Shown piece after piece: positions 1 through 8,527 of a stretch of DNA of 34,146 nt. The DNA lies in contig CAAFTW010000003.1 in assembly GCA_900766045.1 (NCBI GenBank), positions 1-34,146 of the forward strand, read 5' to 3'. A model generated the notes under the pieces. It ran no database searches and was not told where the DNA came from. It saw only the letters and a program-made list of their open reading frames with translations. Made by a program: the position numbers and the translations under genes. Source of the DNA: Clostridia bacterium. GTDB lineage: Bacteria > Bacillota > Clostridia > Peptostreptococcales > Anaerovoracaceae. How positions within the stretch are numbered: position 1 is the first letter of the stretch; the number at the start of each line of letters is the position of its first letter.

Positions 1-7
1 TCTGCAA

Positions 8-43
8 AGCTGTGCCGGCAGTTTACCGGCTCTTTCCACAGCT
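8..43. other. Stem-loop at the left edge, upstream of iorA
   Basis: AGCTGT (8-13) can pair with ACAGCT (38-43), and inside it GCCGG (14-18) pairs with CCGGC (26-30). No clear T-run follows on the plus strand. It could be the end of an upstream transcript or part of the iorA leader; the sequence does not decide. Confidence 0.35.
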
Positions 44-92
44 CTTGATTCACCGCCGCCGAAAACAGAAAATTACAGAAAGTTGAAATTGC

Positions 93-120
93 GCTTCCGC
101 GAAACTGCATGTGCGGAAGC
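93..120 (+). promoter_or_regulatory. Leader hairpin just before the iorA ribosome binding site
   Basis: GCTTCCGC (93-100) and GCGGAAGC (113-120) form a perfect 8-bp stem with a 12-nt loop, ending about 10 nt before the AGGAG of iorA. It may shape translation or protect the mRNA 5' end. No known riboswitch family was recognised. Confidence 0.4.
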
Positions 121-145
121 CAGAACGGAAAGGAGAAGAGAGGGA

Positions 146-1897
146 ATGGAAAAGCGTTTGATGTCGGGAAACGAAGCCATTGCCCGCGGCGCGTATGAAG
201 CAGGCGTAAAATTCTGCTCCGCGTATCCGGGCACCCCAAGTACAGAAATTTTCGAGAACCTGCCGCAGTATAAGGATGTACTGCACTGTGAGTGGGCGCC
301 GAATGAGAAGGTTGCGACAGAGGCAACATACGGAGCCGCAATGGCCGGCGTCCGCAGCCTGTGTGCCATGAAGCATGTCGGACTGAATGTAGCGGCCGAC
401 CCGCTGTTCACCGCATCTTATGATGGACTGAACGGAGGCATGGTCCTGGTCAGCGCAGATGATCCGAGCATGCACTCCTCACAGAATGAACAGGATAACC
501 GTCACTATGCAATCGCTGCAAAGATTGCCTGCCTGGAACCGTCCGATTCACAGGAATGCAAGGATTTCATGAAATACGCATATGAAATTTCCGAGAAATT
601 CGATATGCCGGTTATGCTCCGCACCACTACCCGTGTTTCCCACTCCAAGAGCATTGTGGAGCTGGGAGAGCGTAAAGAAGCCGAAGTAAAGCCTTATAAG
701 CGTGACGCTGACCGCTTCGTCAGCACACCAGCTCATGCCTGCAAGCATCATCCGCAGGTTGAAGAGAACCTGAAGGCACTGGAGAAATATGCCTGTGACT
801 GTCCGCTGAACCGCATGGAGATCAATGGCTCCAAGGTCGGTGTCGTCACTGCTTCTATTTCTTATCAGTATGCAAAGGAAGTCTTCCCGGAGGATACCTC
901 CTTCCTGAAGCTGGGCCTGACCAATCCTCTTCCGATCGAACTGATCAAAGAGTTCGCGTCCAAAGTTGACAAGCTGTACGTTGTCGAAGAGCTGGACGGC
1001 ATCATGGAAGAGCAGATCAAGGCTGCAGGAATTGCGTGCACAGGAAAAGATCTGGTCAGCAACATGTTCGAGCTGAATCCGGAGCGTCTGCGCGAGGAAA
1101 TCTTCGGTGAGAAGCCGGAGACCGTAGATCCTGGAGTAGAAGCTGTCGGCAGACCGCCTGCACTGTGCCCGGGATGTCCGCACAGAGGATTCTTCTACAC
1201 CATGAGCAAGATCAAGGATGCCGTAATCTGCGGAGATATCGGATGCTACACACTGGGATGCGCTGCACCGCTGAACGCCATGGACTCCTGCGTATGTATG
1301 GGAGCCGGATTCTCAGCAGCAGCCGGAATGGCAAAGGCCTTCGAAGAAACCGGCCAGAAGAAGCATGTCTTCGGCGTACTCGGCGACTCCACCTTCTTCC
1401 ACAGCGGCATGACCGGCGCGGCAGAGATCATCTATAATGACGCAGATGTAATTCCAGTCGTTCTGGATAACTCCATCACCGCGATGACCGGCCAGCAGGA
1501 TAACCCGGGAACCGGATTCAACCTGGAAGGAGACATCGCCTCCAAGATCAAGATTGAAGATGTCCTGAAAGCCATCGGATTCAAGAACGTAATCATCGTT
1601 GATCCGCAGGATCTGGATGCCATGAAGAAAGCTGCTGAAGATGCAATGAACAGCACGGAGAAGACGGCCATCATCGCACGCCGTCCGTGCGCAATGCTGA
1701 AGCGCATCGACCACCACTTCGGAAAGTGCGTGGTTGACCGCGACGTCTGCATCGGCTGCAAGAAGTGCCTGAGCGTCGGCTGCCCGGCCGTCATGATCAG
1801 AGACGGAAAGTCCATGATCGATACTTCCCTCTGTGTCGGCTGCACCGTCTGCGCACAGGTATGTCCGGTAAAGGCAATCAGAAGGGAGGATCAGTAA
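146..1897 (+). CDS. iorA: Indolepyruvate ferredoxin oxidoreductase, alpha subunit
   Basis: Large subunit of the enzyme that oxidatively decarboxylates aryl pyruvates (from Trp, Phe, Tyr transamination) to aryl-acetyl-CoA and reduces ferredoxin in the cytoplasm. The 583-residue product opens with the family-typical SGNEAIARGAYEAG. Mid-protein segments CPGCPHRGFFYTM, GDIGCYTLG and GDSTFFHSG match the thiamine-diphosphate binding part. The C-terminus carries two [4Fe-4S] motifs: Cys 535/538/541/546 and Cys 563/566/569/573. The ATG at 146 is chosen because AGGAG lies about 10 nt upstream and the family N-terminus follows directly; the frame stays open to 83, giving 21 extra residues with no homology signal. 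iorB begins 1 nt after the stop, so the two are co-translated. Identification is firm; the exact aryl substrate is not visible. Confidence 0.96.
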   Translation: MEKRLMSGNEAIARGAYEAGVKFCSAYPGTPSTEIFENLPQYKDVLHCEWAPNEKVATEATYGAAMAGVRSLCAMKHVGLNVAADPLFTASYDGLNGGMVLVSADDPSMHSSQNEQDNRHYAIAAKIACLEPSDSQECKDFMKYAYEISEKFDMPVMLRTTTRVSHSKSIVELGERKEAEVKPYKRDADRFVSTPAHACKHHPQVEENLKALEKYACDCPLNRMEINGSKVGVVTASISYQYAKEVFPEDTSFLKLGLTNPLPIELIKEFASKVDKLYVVEELDGIMEEQIKAAGIACTGKDLVSNMFELNPERLREEIFGEKPETVDPGVEAVGRPPALCPGCPHRGFFYTMSKIKDAVICGDIGCYTLGCAAPLNAMDSCVCMGAGFSAAAGMAKAFEETGQKKHVFGVLGDSTFFHSGMTGAAEIIYNDADVIPVVLDNSITAMTGQQDNPGTGFNLEGDIASKIKIEDVLKAIGFKNVIIVDPQDLDAMKKAAEDAMNSTEKTAIIARRPCAMLKRIDHHFGKCVVDRDVCIGCKKCLSVGCPAVMIRDGKSMIDTSLCVGCTVCAQVCPVKAIRREDQ

Positions 1898-1898
1898 G

Positions 1899-2483
1899 AT
1901 GAAAACCAAGAGTGCAATTTTAGTCGGCGTCGGCGGACAGGGCGCGATTCTTACTGCCCGTGTACTGGTAAATGGTCTGATGAAGCAGGGCTATGACGTA
2001 AAGATGTCTGAAGTCCACGGCATGAGTCAGCGCGGCGGAAGCGTATCCACACAGGTACGCTGGGGAGACAAAGTCTACTCACCACTGATCGGAAAAGGAG
2101 AAGCCGACCTGCTCGTTGCCTTTGAAGAGATGGAAGCCGTCCGCTACGCAGATTATCTGAAGCCGGGCGCCATCGCCGTCATCAACAACTACCGTCAGGA
2201 TTCTTCCCTGACTGCAGCAGGTCTTGCGGAATATCCGGAAGGCTGCATAGAGGCGATGCAGAAACACTTTAAATGCTTCACCCTGAAAGCAGAAGAGATT
2301 GCAAAAGAGATCGGCAGCGTAAAATGCACCAATATCGTTCTGTTCGGCGCAATGACCGAGGCGCTGGACCTTGGCGATGTGGATTGGGAAGAAGTCATTA
2401 AAGAGACCGTACCTCCTAAATTTGCTGAGATGAATATCCAGGCTTACCGCCGCGGAAAAGAAGCCACTAAGGCAGACGCATAG
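1899..2483 (+). CDS. iorB: Indolepyruvate ferredoxin oxidoreductase, beta subunit
   Basis: Small subunit of the IorAB complex, equivalent to the gamma domain of other 2-oxoacid:ferredoxin oxidoreductases. It forms part of the CoA/oxoacid site and partners with the preceding gene product. The 194-residue length is normal. The start shows the family signature GVGGQGAILTARVL (residues 10-23), followed by EVHGMSQRGGSVSTQVRWG (38-56), both typical of the POR gamma fold. The ATG at 1899 has GGGAGG upstream inside the end of iorA, so translation is coupled. Two hairpins follow within 230 bp. No separate promoter is seen. Confidence 0.95.
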   Translation: MKTKSAILVGVGGQGAILTARVLVNGLMKQGYDVKMSEVHGMSQRGGSVSTQVRWGDKVYSPLIGKGEADLLVAFEEMEAVRYADYLKPGAIAVINNYRQDSSLTAAGLAEYPEGCIEAMQKHFKCFTLKAEEIAKEIGSVKCTNIVLFGAMTEALDLGDVDWEEVIKETVPPKFAEMNIQAYRRGKEATKADA

Positions 2484-2560
2484 GACGCATAGTCAGCGCC
2501 TTACCGCAGAAGAAATACACCGGAACTCCACATCCGGATTTACAACCTCATATCACTTAC

Positions 2561-2605
2561 AGGCAGGAAGCAGCGCCAGGCCATGGTGCTGCTTCCTGCT
2601 TTCCT
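2561..2605 (+). terminator. Intrinsic terminator of iorAB
   Basis: A 14-bp stem (2561-2574 with 2588-2601; core GCAGGAAGCAGC / GCTGCTTCCTGC) is followed by T-rich sequence (TTTCCTGTTTTCTGCTTTT). It starts 78 bp after the iorB stop. Confidence 0.75.
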
Positions 2606-2665
2606 GTTTTCTGCTTTTGTCTGTATCCCCGCCAGTCCCGCGAAGAAACGGAGGCACAGAAAAAC

Positions 2666-2717
2666 AGAGGCGCCCGCACCTCCTGATTCCAGGCCGGCGC
2701 GGGCGCTTCTCTCTTTT
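2666..2717. terminator. Bidirectional terminator between iorAB and the V-ATPase operon
   Basis: AGAGGCGCCCGC (2666-2677) pairs with GCGGGCGCTTCT (2699-2710), with one G-T pair. A CTCTTTT run follows on the plus strand and GTTTTT on the minus strand. It lies 37 bp past the atpD stop, so it most likely ends the V-ATPase transcript and backs up the iorB terminator. Confidence 0.75.
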
Positions 2718-2746
2718 CATGAAACATGTTCCAGCTTATTTATCCA

Positions 2747-3406
2747 CTACTGCTGGTAGTCGTGCGCATCCTCCAGAACCATGTCTTTAACTTTCATCAG
2801 TCTGGTCTGGTTGGACCTCTCGCCTTCATCCAGCTTCATCTGGATGTAACGGATCGTGGTCTCAAGACGCGGAATCATAACGTATTCCAGCGCGTTGACC
2901 CGGCGTCTGGTTTTCTCCAGCTCTGCAGCCATGAGCTGTACTTCCTTCTCATGGGCTGCCAGATCCAGAAGTTTCGGGAAGACATCTGCCGCTGCGCTGA
3001 TGGCGCCGTCCAGATCTCCGGAAGTGTCCGCATATCCGTAGGCATAAACATCCGTCGGATCCTTGGCGGTTGTCTGGAAAGAGAATTCCGGAACATTGAC
3101 GCTCATGATGTTCTTCTTCTGCACAGAAAGCTCTACGCCCTGCTTCGGGTACATCAGCGCCTCTTCCATCGCCTCATTGCTCATGACGGCATTCGCCTTC
3201 TCAAAGTCCTTATACATCGCCGCGAGTTCCTGCTCGACTTCCTGGCGGAGCCTCCCGTTTTTCCGGGCCAGCTCCAGAAAGTTCTTCATCAGCTCATCGC
3301 GCTTATCCTTCATCAGCTTATGTCCGCGCTCTGCGGTAGCCAGACGTTTCTTCAGCGTGGAGAGCATCATTCTGGTAGGATTGACATTTAATCTGTCCGT
3401 AGCCAT
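2747..3406 (-). CDS. atpD: V-type ATPase subunit D
   Basis: Central-shaft (rotor) subunit of the bacterial/archaeal V-type ATPase, transmitting rotation between the A3B3 catalytic head and the membrane ring; equivalent to NtpD. The 219-residue protein begins NVNPTRMMLSTLKKRLATAERGHKLMKDKRDELM, the diagnostic N-terminal helix, and has a second long helix near the C-terminus (RRVNALEYVMIPRLETTIRYIQMKLDE), giving the expected antiparallel coiled coil. It is the last gene of the operon, 10 bp after atpB. A bidirectional hairpin terminator follows. Confidence 0.97.
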   Translation of the reverse strand: MATDRLNVNPTRMMLSTLKKRLATAERGHKLMKDKRDELMKNFLELARKNGRLRQEVEQELAAMYKDFEKANAVMSNEAMEEALMYPKQGVELSVQKKNIMSVNVPEFSFQTTAKDPTDVYAYGYADTSGDLDGAISAAADVFPKLLDLAAHEKEVQLMAAELEKTRRRVNALEYVMIPRLETTIRYIQMKLDEGERSNQTRLMKVKDMVLEDAHDYQQ

Positions 3407-3416
3407 AGAGGATCAC

Positions 3417-4790
3417 CTACCTGTCGTAATACTTCTCAATCAGCTTGTCATCAATTCTCTTCAGCTCGCTCTTCGGCAGGATCTTCAGCAGATCCCAGCC
3501 CAGATCAAGGGTTTCTTCAATGCTTCTGTCCGTGTCATTTCCCTGAGAGACGTAGCGTTTCTCGAACTCATCACTGAATTTCGCGTACTTCAGGTCGGTC
3601 TCTGTCAGTGCTGCCTCACCGAGGATGGTGGCCAGCTCCAGACTTTCCTTACCTTTTGCGTACGCGGCAAACAGCTGGTTCATGGTATCTGCATGGTCTT
3701 CTCTGGTCTTTCCCTTTCCGATACCTTTATCCTTCAGTCGGGAGAGGGACGGGAGTACGTCGATCGGCGGCTCGATTCCCTTACGATACAACTCCTTGGA
3801 CAGAATGATCTGTCCCTCGGTGATGTATCCGGTCAGGTCCGGAATCGGGTGGGTGATATCGCCCTCCGGCATGGTCAGAATCGGGATCAGTGTGATCGAT
3901 CCGTCATAGCCCTTCTTTCTGCCGGCACGCTCATACATGGTAGCCAGGTCGGTGTAGAGATAGCCCGGGTAGCCGCGGCGTCCCGGCACTTCCTTACGTG
4001 CAGCGGATACTTCACGCAGGGCCTCGGCGTAGTTGGTGATATCCGTCAGGATGACCAGTACATGCATGCCCAGGTCGAATGCCAGGTACTCTGCAGCGGT
4101 CAGGGCCATTCTCGGGGTTGCGATACGCTCTACGGCCGGGTCGTTCGCCAGGTTCATGAACATTACGGTACGGTCGATAGCTCCGGTTCTTCTGAAGTCG
4201 GATGCAAAGTAATCGGCCTCCTCATAGGTAATTCCGATAGCCGCGAAGACGACCGCGAATTTAGATTCTCCGCCGTCCAGTACCTTTGCCTGACGGGCAA
4301 TCTGCGCCGCCAGCTGTGCGTGCGGCAGTCCGGATTCAGAGAAGATCGGCAGCTTCTGTCCTCTTACCAGGGTATTCAGTCCGTCGATGGCGGATACTCC
4401 GGTCTGAATGAACTCTGCCGGGTAGTCTCTGGCCGCCGGGTTCATGGCCAGTCCGTTGATATCCAGAGATTTTTCCGGAATGATGTCCGGACCGCCGTCT
4501 GCCGGGCGTCCCATACCATCGAACACACGTCCGAGGATTTCCGGGGAAACCTTCAGCTCGGTTCCTTTCCCCAGGAAGCGGACAGAACTTTCCTTCAGGT
4601 TAATGCCTGCCGCACTCTCAAACAGCTGAACCAGAACATCTCCGCCGTTGATTTCCAGAACCTTGCACAGACGCTTCTCACCGTTCTGCAGGAGAATTTC
4701 TCCCAGTTCGTCGTAAGTCGCACCTTCTACATCCTTTACCAGCATCAGAGGGCCGGCAACTTCTGATATTGTTTTATATTCCTTAATCAT
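3417..4790 (-). CDS. atpB: V-type ATPase subunit B (non-catalytic)
   Basis: Regulatory B subunit of the A3B3 head (NtpB), 457 residues, normal length. It starts KEYKTISEVAGPLMLVKDVEGATYDELGE, typical of the beta-barrel domain. The central domain has SIDGLNTLVRGQKLPIFSESGLPH, where catalytic homologues carry a P-loop; SESGLPH in place of GxxxxGKT is characteristic of B. GRRGYPGYLYTDLATMYERAGR is the conserved segment at the A-B interface. The ATG at 4790 overlaps the end of atpA by 8 nt, implying coupled translation. Confidence 0.97.
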   Translation of the reverse strand: MIKEYKTISEVAGPLMLVKDVEGATYDELGEILLQNGEKRLCKVLEINGGDVLVQLFESAAGINLKESSVRFLGKGTELKVSPEILGRVFDGMGRPADGGPDIIPEKSLDINGLAMNPAARDYPAEFIQTGVSAIDGLNTLVRGQKLPIFSESGLPHAQLAAQIARQAKVLDGGESKFAVVFAAIGITYEEADYFASDFRRTGAIDRTVMFMNLANDPAVERIATPRMALTAAEYLAFDLGMHVLVILTDITNYAEALREVSAARKEVPGRRGYPGYLYTDLATMYERAGRKKGYDGSITLIPILTMPEGDITHPIPDLTGYITEGQIILSKELYRKGIEPPIDVLPSLSRLKDKGIGKGKTREDHADTMNQLFAAYAKGKESLELATILGEAALTETDLKYAKFSDEFEKRYVSQGNDTDRSIEETLDLGWDLLKILPKSELKRIDDKLIEKYYDR

Positions 4791-6561
4791 CGTTCTCCGC
4801 CTCCTCTGCGATCAGCGCCTGAATACTGTCTTTCAGCTCCTGCATCAGGCTGTCAAAGGCGCCGTCAACTTTATCTTCTTCCAGGTATTTAAAACGTCCG
4901 ATTTTCTCCTTGACCGGGAGTGTTTCCAGTTTATTGAACGGAGCTCCTTTGCCGACGCCGTCTACCGCCAGTTCAAAGTAGCTCAGGATGAGCTTCAGCA
5001 TCTTATACTGCTTATTCATAGAGGAATAGGTATCGATGTCGTGGAATGCGTTCTGGTGCAGATAGTCCTCACGGATGGACTTGCAGGAATCCAGCTTTAC
5101 ACGGTCTTCCATGGAGAGGGCATCGACGCCGACCAGCTGAACGATTTCATTCAGATTGGCTTCTTCCTGCAGCAGTCTCAGTGCCTGGGCACGGAGTTTC
5201 GGAAATTCTTTATTCACGTTCTTCTCAAACCACGGGGTCAGACGGTCGACATACAGGGAGTAACTCTGCAGCCAGTCGATTGCCGGGAAGTGACGCTCAT
5301 GTGCCAGAGTCGCAGACAGACACCAGAATACCTTTACAATTCTCAGGGTTGCCTGAGATACCGGCTCGGAAATATCTCCTCCCGGCGGGGATACAGCTCC
5401 GATCGCGCTCAGTGCGCCGATACGGTCGTCGGAGCCAAGTGTGCGGACTCTTCCGGCACGCTCGTAGAACTGCGCCAGACGGGAGCCCAGGTAAGCCGGG
5501 TATCCTTCTTCACCAGGCATCTCTTCCAGACGTCCGGACATTTCACGCAGCGCCTCTGCCCAGCGGGATGTGGAATCTGCCATCAGCGCTACAGAATATC
5601 CCATGTCGCGGAAGTATTCTGCAATGGTGATTCCTGTATAAATAGATGCTTCACGGGCAGCTACCGGCATATCGGAAGTGTTCGCGATCAGAACGGTTCT
5701 CTTCATCAGAGACTCGCCTGTGCGCGGGTCCTTCAGTGCAGGGAACTCATTCAGTACATCGGTCATCTCATTACCACGCTCACCGCAGCCAATGTAGACG
5801 ACGATGTCCGCGTCCGCCCACTTTGCAAGCTGGTGCTGCACAACGGTCTTTCCGGATCCGAACGGTCCCGGGACCGCGGCAACTCCGCCCTTTGCGATCG
5901 GGAACATCGTATCGATGACACGCTGTCCGGTGATCAGCGGCATGTCCGGAACGAGCTTTTCTTTATATGGTCTTCCGACACGGACCGGCCATTTCTGCAT
6001 CAGCGTCAGTTCCTTCTCTTCGCCGCTGTCCAGCTTCAGTACAGCGACCTTCTGGTCAACCGTGTAAGAGCCTGCCTCAATGGACACGATCTGACCGCGC
6101 AGCGGGTACGGAACCATGATCTTATGCTTTACAACAGCGGTTTCATCAACCGTTCCGATCACATCTCCGGACTCTACTTCATCACCGGCCTTGACGCACG
6201 GTGTAAACTCCCACTTTTTTTCACGGTCCAGAGCCGGCACCTGAATACCTCTGGTGATATTCGGGCCGACTTTCTCATACATCTTTTCCAGCGGACGCTG
6301 AATTCCATCGTAAATATTTTCAATCAGTCCCGGCCCCAGCTCTACAGAGAGCTGTGCGCCTGTGCTGACCACCGGCGCTCCCGGTCCGATTCCTGCTGTT
6401 TCCTCGTAAACCTGAATAGATGCATCGCCTCCGCGCATCTCGATGATTTCACCGATCAGTCCCAGATCACCAACGCGGACTACGTCGAACATATCCGCAT
6501 CTTCCATGCCGGATGCAACGACCAGAGGTCCAGAAACCTTCGTAATTGTTCCCTGCGCCAT
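4783..6561 (-). CDS. atpA: V-type ATPase subunit A (catalytic)
   Basis: Catalytic A subunit (NtpA), 592 residues, normal for the family. The Walker A loop GPFGSGKT is at about residues 232-239. The A-specific non-homologous insertion (about 110-190, including KVGPNITRGIQVPALDREKKWEFTP) separates it from F-type beta. GCGERGNEM and MADSTSRWAEALREMSGRLEEMPGEEGYPAYL are the conserved catalytic and Walker B segments. The start ATG at 6561 immediately follows the atpF stop, and its GGAGGTG ribosome site lies inside the end of atpF. Direction (ATP synthesis or ion pumping) cannot be read from the sequence. Confidence 0.98.
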   Translation of the reverse strand: MAQGTITKVSGPLVVASGMEDADMFDVVRVGDLGLIGEIIEMRGGDASIQVYEETAGIGPGAPVVSTGAQLSVELGPGLIENIYDGIQRPLEKMYEKVGPNITRGIQVPALDREKKWEFTPCVKAGDEVESGDVIGTVDETAVVKHKIMVPYPLRGQIVSIEAGSYTVDQKVAVLKLDSGEEKELTLMQKWPVRVGRPYKEKLVPDMPLITGQRVIDTMFPIAKGGVAAVPGPFGSGKTVVQHQLAKWADADIVVYIGCGERGNEMTDVLNEFPALKDPRTGESLMKRTVLIANTSDMPVAAREASIYTGITIAEYFRDMGYSVALMADSTSRWAEALREMSGRLEEMPGEEGYPAYLGSRLAQFYERAGRVRTLGSDDRIGALSAIGAVSPPGGDISEPVSQATLRIVKVFWCLSATLAHERHFPAIDWLQSYSLYVDRLTPWFEKNVNKEFPKLRAQALRLLQEEANLNEIVQLVGVDALSMEDRVKLDSCKSIREDYLHQNAFHDIDTYSSMNKQYKMLKLILSYFELAVDGVGKGAPFNKLETLPVKEKIGRFKYLEEDKVDGAFDSLMQELKDSIQALIAEEAENDD

Positions 6562-6885
6562 CTATTTCTCACCTCCAAATAGTATATCTGCTCCGACAGC
6601 TCTTTCCACGGCCTTGCTGACATTTCTCAGTCCCTCGCCCGTAGCTCCGTTTCTGTCCGGGATTGTGATGATCGCCGGAAGCATCATATCTTTATACTTA
6701 TCAACTTCATTCGGGATCTCCGCCGCAATTTTCTCTGTGATATACAGAATCGCGTAGTCCTCTTCCGCCAGCTTATGCACCAGCTTCCGGGCCTCATCCC
6801 CTGAACTGACAGGGAACACGGACAGGCCTACCGACTGAAATCCCAGGACAGACGCTCTGTCCCCGATAACACCGACCTTATACAT
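6562..6885 (-). CDS. atpF: V-type ATPase subunit F
   Basis: Small stalk subunit, called NtpG in Enterococcus hirae, that binds the D shaft. The 107-residue length is normal. The N-terminus MYKVGVIGDRASVLGFQSVGLSVFPV and YAILYITEKIAAEI match the Rossmann-like F subunit (GDxDSVLGF...YxIIxITE). It overlaps the end of atpC by 8 nt and abuts atpA. It is not related to F-type AtpF (b subunit) despite the shared symbol. Confidence 0.94.
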   Translation of the reverse strand: MYKVGVIGDRASVLGFQSVGLSVFPVSSGDEARKLVHKLAEEDYAILYITEKIAAEIPNEVDKYKDMMLPAIITIPDRNGATGEGLRNVSKAVERAVGADILFGGEK

Positions 6886-7885
6886 ACGGTTCCCTTATCC
6901 TTTCTTCTATTTCATCCGGATCGAAGCCGAACTGACTGCCCATCAGAGCAATCCTGAGATTGGAAAGCTCCTGGTGCTTTGCGAACCAGAATCCTTCAAT
7001 CGGAACGATCCCGAACGGCTCATACTTTGCTTTTCTTACATGGTCCATGACCGCGTCATCCCGAAGCCTCTCAAAAAGGCCGAAACTTCCGTTTTCCTTC
7101 AGCGCCTTTCCGCCTTCGGTGAAGGCCTGCTGGAAGCCGTACGGCGCCAGTCTCTCTCCGACACGGGAGTAGGCCTCTTCATAACAGGAAATCAAAAGCT
7201 GAAGCGGAATGTTTCCACCGCTGATGAACAGGTCCTTAAAGGCAGACCACGGCTTTCCCATGCTGCGAAAACGGACGAAAACGCCCAGATTCACTGCGTC
7301 GATCTGCCGGCGCACCAGTTCCTCCAGAAACGGCTCTTCCATCGCGGTCACATCATCCAGCATCTGCTTATAGCAGGCCTTGTCCAGAATCAGATCGATG
7401 GCCTGCGGGTCATGCCCTCTTCCGAAGGTGTCCGCCGCCTCAGCGATGGCCTTCTTCAGGCCTTCCGGTATTCCGGAACCGCCGCGTTCTCTGATCAGCA
7501 CTTCCATCTTTTCCGCCGGGATACTTCCCGCATCCGACATCATAGCCGGATCCGGCGTTTTCCCCAGTGCCTCTGCCTTCAGGCAGACCTTGGCATTGTG
7601 AAAATCTGACGGATAAAGATTGAATGCCAGCTCTGAAGGATCCGGAACCGTGCTGAAAACGATTTCGTGCAGCTTTGCCTCCTCCCGGTGCAGAAACGGG
7701 TCGATTCCGCCCGCCTTCAGCTCCTTGGACTCCTCATAGCCAAACTCTCTCAGCATGGCCTCCGCGGCCTCCAGATCGCGGCTTCCCGCAATACGCATCA
7801 GGTCCTTGCGCGTCATCAGATGCCTGGTGAAATTTCCAATGTATGAGTCTGCAAAGATGTAATCTGTTTCTTTTCTCTTTGCCAT
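6878..7885 (-). CDS. atpC: V-type ATPase subunit C
   Basis: Subunit C (homologue of eukaryotic subunit d; NtpC), the funnel that couples the central shaft to the c ring. 335 residues, normal length, largely helical. Features include the early FADSYIGNFTRHLMTRKDLMRIAG and a C-terminal end of the type EPFGIVPIEGFWFAKHQELSNLRIALMGSQFGFDPDEIEERIREPYV; PIxxYLxAKExExxNLRIIxxGK is the usual family ending. It lies between atpE (12 bp gap) and atpF (8-nt overlap), as in ntp operons. Confidence 0.94.
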   Translation of the reverse strand: MAKRKETDYIFADSYIGNFTRHLMTRKDLMRIAGSRDLEAAEAMLREFGYEESKELKAGGIDPFLHREEAKLHEIVFSTVPDPSELAFNLYPSDFHNAKVCLKAEALGKTPDPAMMSDAGSIPAEKMEVLIRERGGSGIPEGLKKAIAEAADTFGRGHDPQAIDLILDKACYKQMLDDVTAMEEPFLEELVRRQIDAVNLGVFVRFRSMGKPWSAFKDLFISGGNIPLQLLISCYEEAYSRVGERLAPYGFQQAFTEGGKALKENGSFGLFERLRDDAVMDHVRKAKYEPFGIVPIEGFWFAKHQELSNLRIALMGSQFGFDPDEIEERIREPYV

Positions 7886-7897
7886 ACCAATTTCTCC

Positions 7898-8485
7898 CTA
7901 TTGCACGCGGAACAGAATCTCTGCCGCCTTCTCCGCCAGTTCCTCCCTGGCTTCCTTAGCGAAACTTTCGATCGTTCCGTTGATGTATACCTTTCCATCG
8001 CGCAGCATCAGTCCGCCGGAAAACGGCCTCGTCTCCTCAGAAAGTGTAAATTCACTTCCCGGAATCTTCTCCTTCAGCGCCTTCATCAGCGCCGCGCCGA
8101 CCTTCTCGCGGTCCCGCGCGTTCAGAATGACTTCACCCTTCTTCAGGCCCGTCTCCGCAGCGATTCCGGTGAGGAATTCGACATATTCTCCCGGCTGAAG
8201 ATCCGCCGCCTCTTCCGCAGCCTTAGAAAAGCACGCGTTCAGTTTTTCCTGCTTGGTCTCCAGCAGCAGCTTGCGGCTGTCGATATCAGCCACCGACTTT
8301 CTCCGGCTGATGACCTTCTTCTTATCTTCCGCGCCGCGCTGCTCCGCGTCTTTAACCTTCTGATCAGCCTCCTGCTGCGCCCGGCTTACGATTTCGTCTG
8401 CCTGCTTCTGTGCGTCTTCTGCGATGGACCTGGCCTGCATTTCTGCATCTTCAATTATTTTCGATGTAATCTTTTCAATACTCAT
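7898..8485 (-). CDS. atpE: V-type ATPase subunit E (peripheral stalk)
   Basis: Peripheral stalk subunit that forms a heterodimeric coiled coil with the small subunit encoded at 10971-11297. From ATG 8485 it is 195 residues and starts SIEKITSKIIEDAEMQARSIAEDAQKQADEI, the charged Ala-rich N-terminal helix of the family; the C-terminal half is globular. A TTG at 8524 in the same frame would add 13 residues. The ATG is preferred because AGGA lies about 9 nt upstream and homologous E subunits start with a similar sequence. Confidence 0.92.
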   Translation of the reverse strand: MSIEKITSKIIEDAEMQARSIAEDAQKQADEIVSRAQQEADQKVKDAEQRGAEDKKKVISRRKSVADIDSRKLLLETKQEKLNACFSKAAEEAADLQPGEYVEFLTGIAAETGLKKGEVILNARDREKVGAALMKALKEKIPGSEFTLSEETRPFSGGLMLRDGKVYINGTIESFAKEAREELAEKAAEILFRVQ

Positions 8486-8527
8486 TTGTCCACGTCCTGT
8501 CTCTTGCTCACTTCTTTTTGACAAAAG

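Noticed and set aside
3063..4766. 567-codon plus-strand frame opposite atpB and atpD
   Set aside because: Antisense shadow of two clearly identified V-ATPase genes; the translation has no family motif.
8486..8524. Upstream TTG start for subunit E
   Set aside because: The 13 extra residues lack the family N-terminal pattern and the internal ATG has its own AGGA site.
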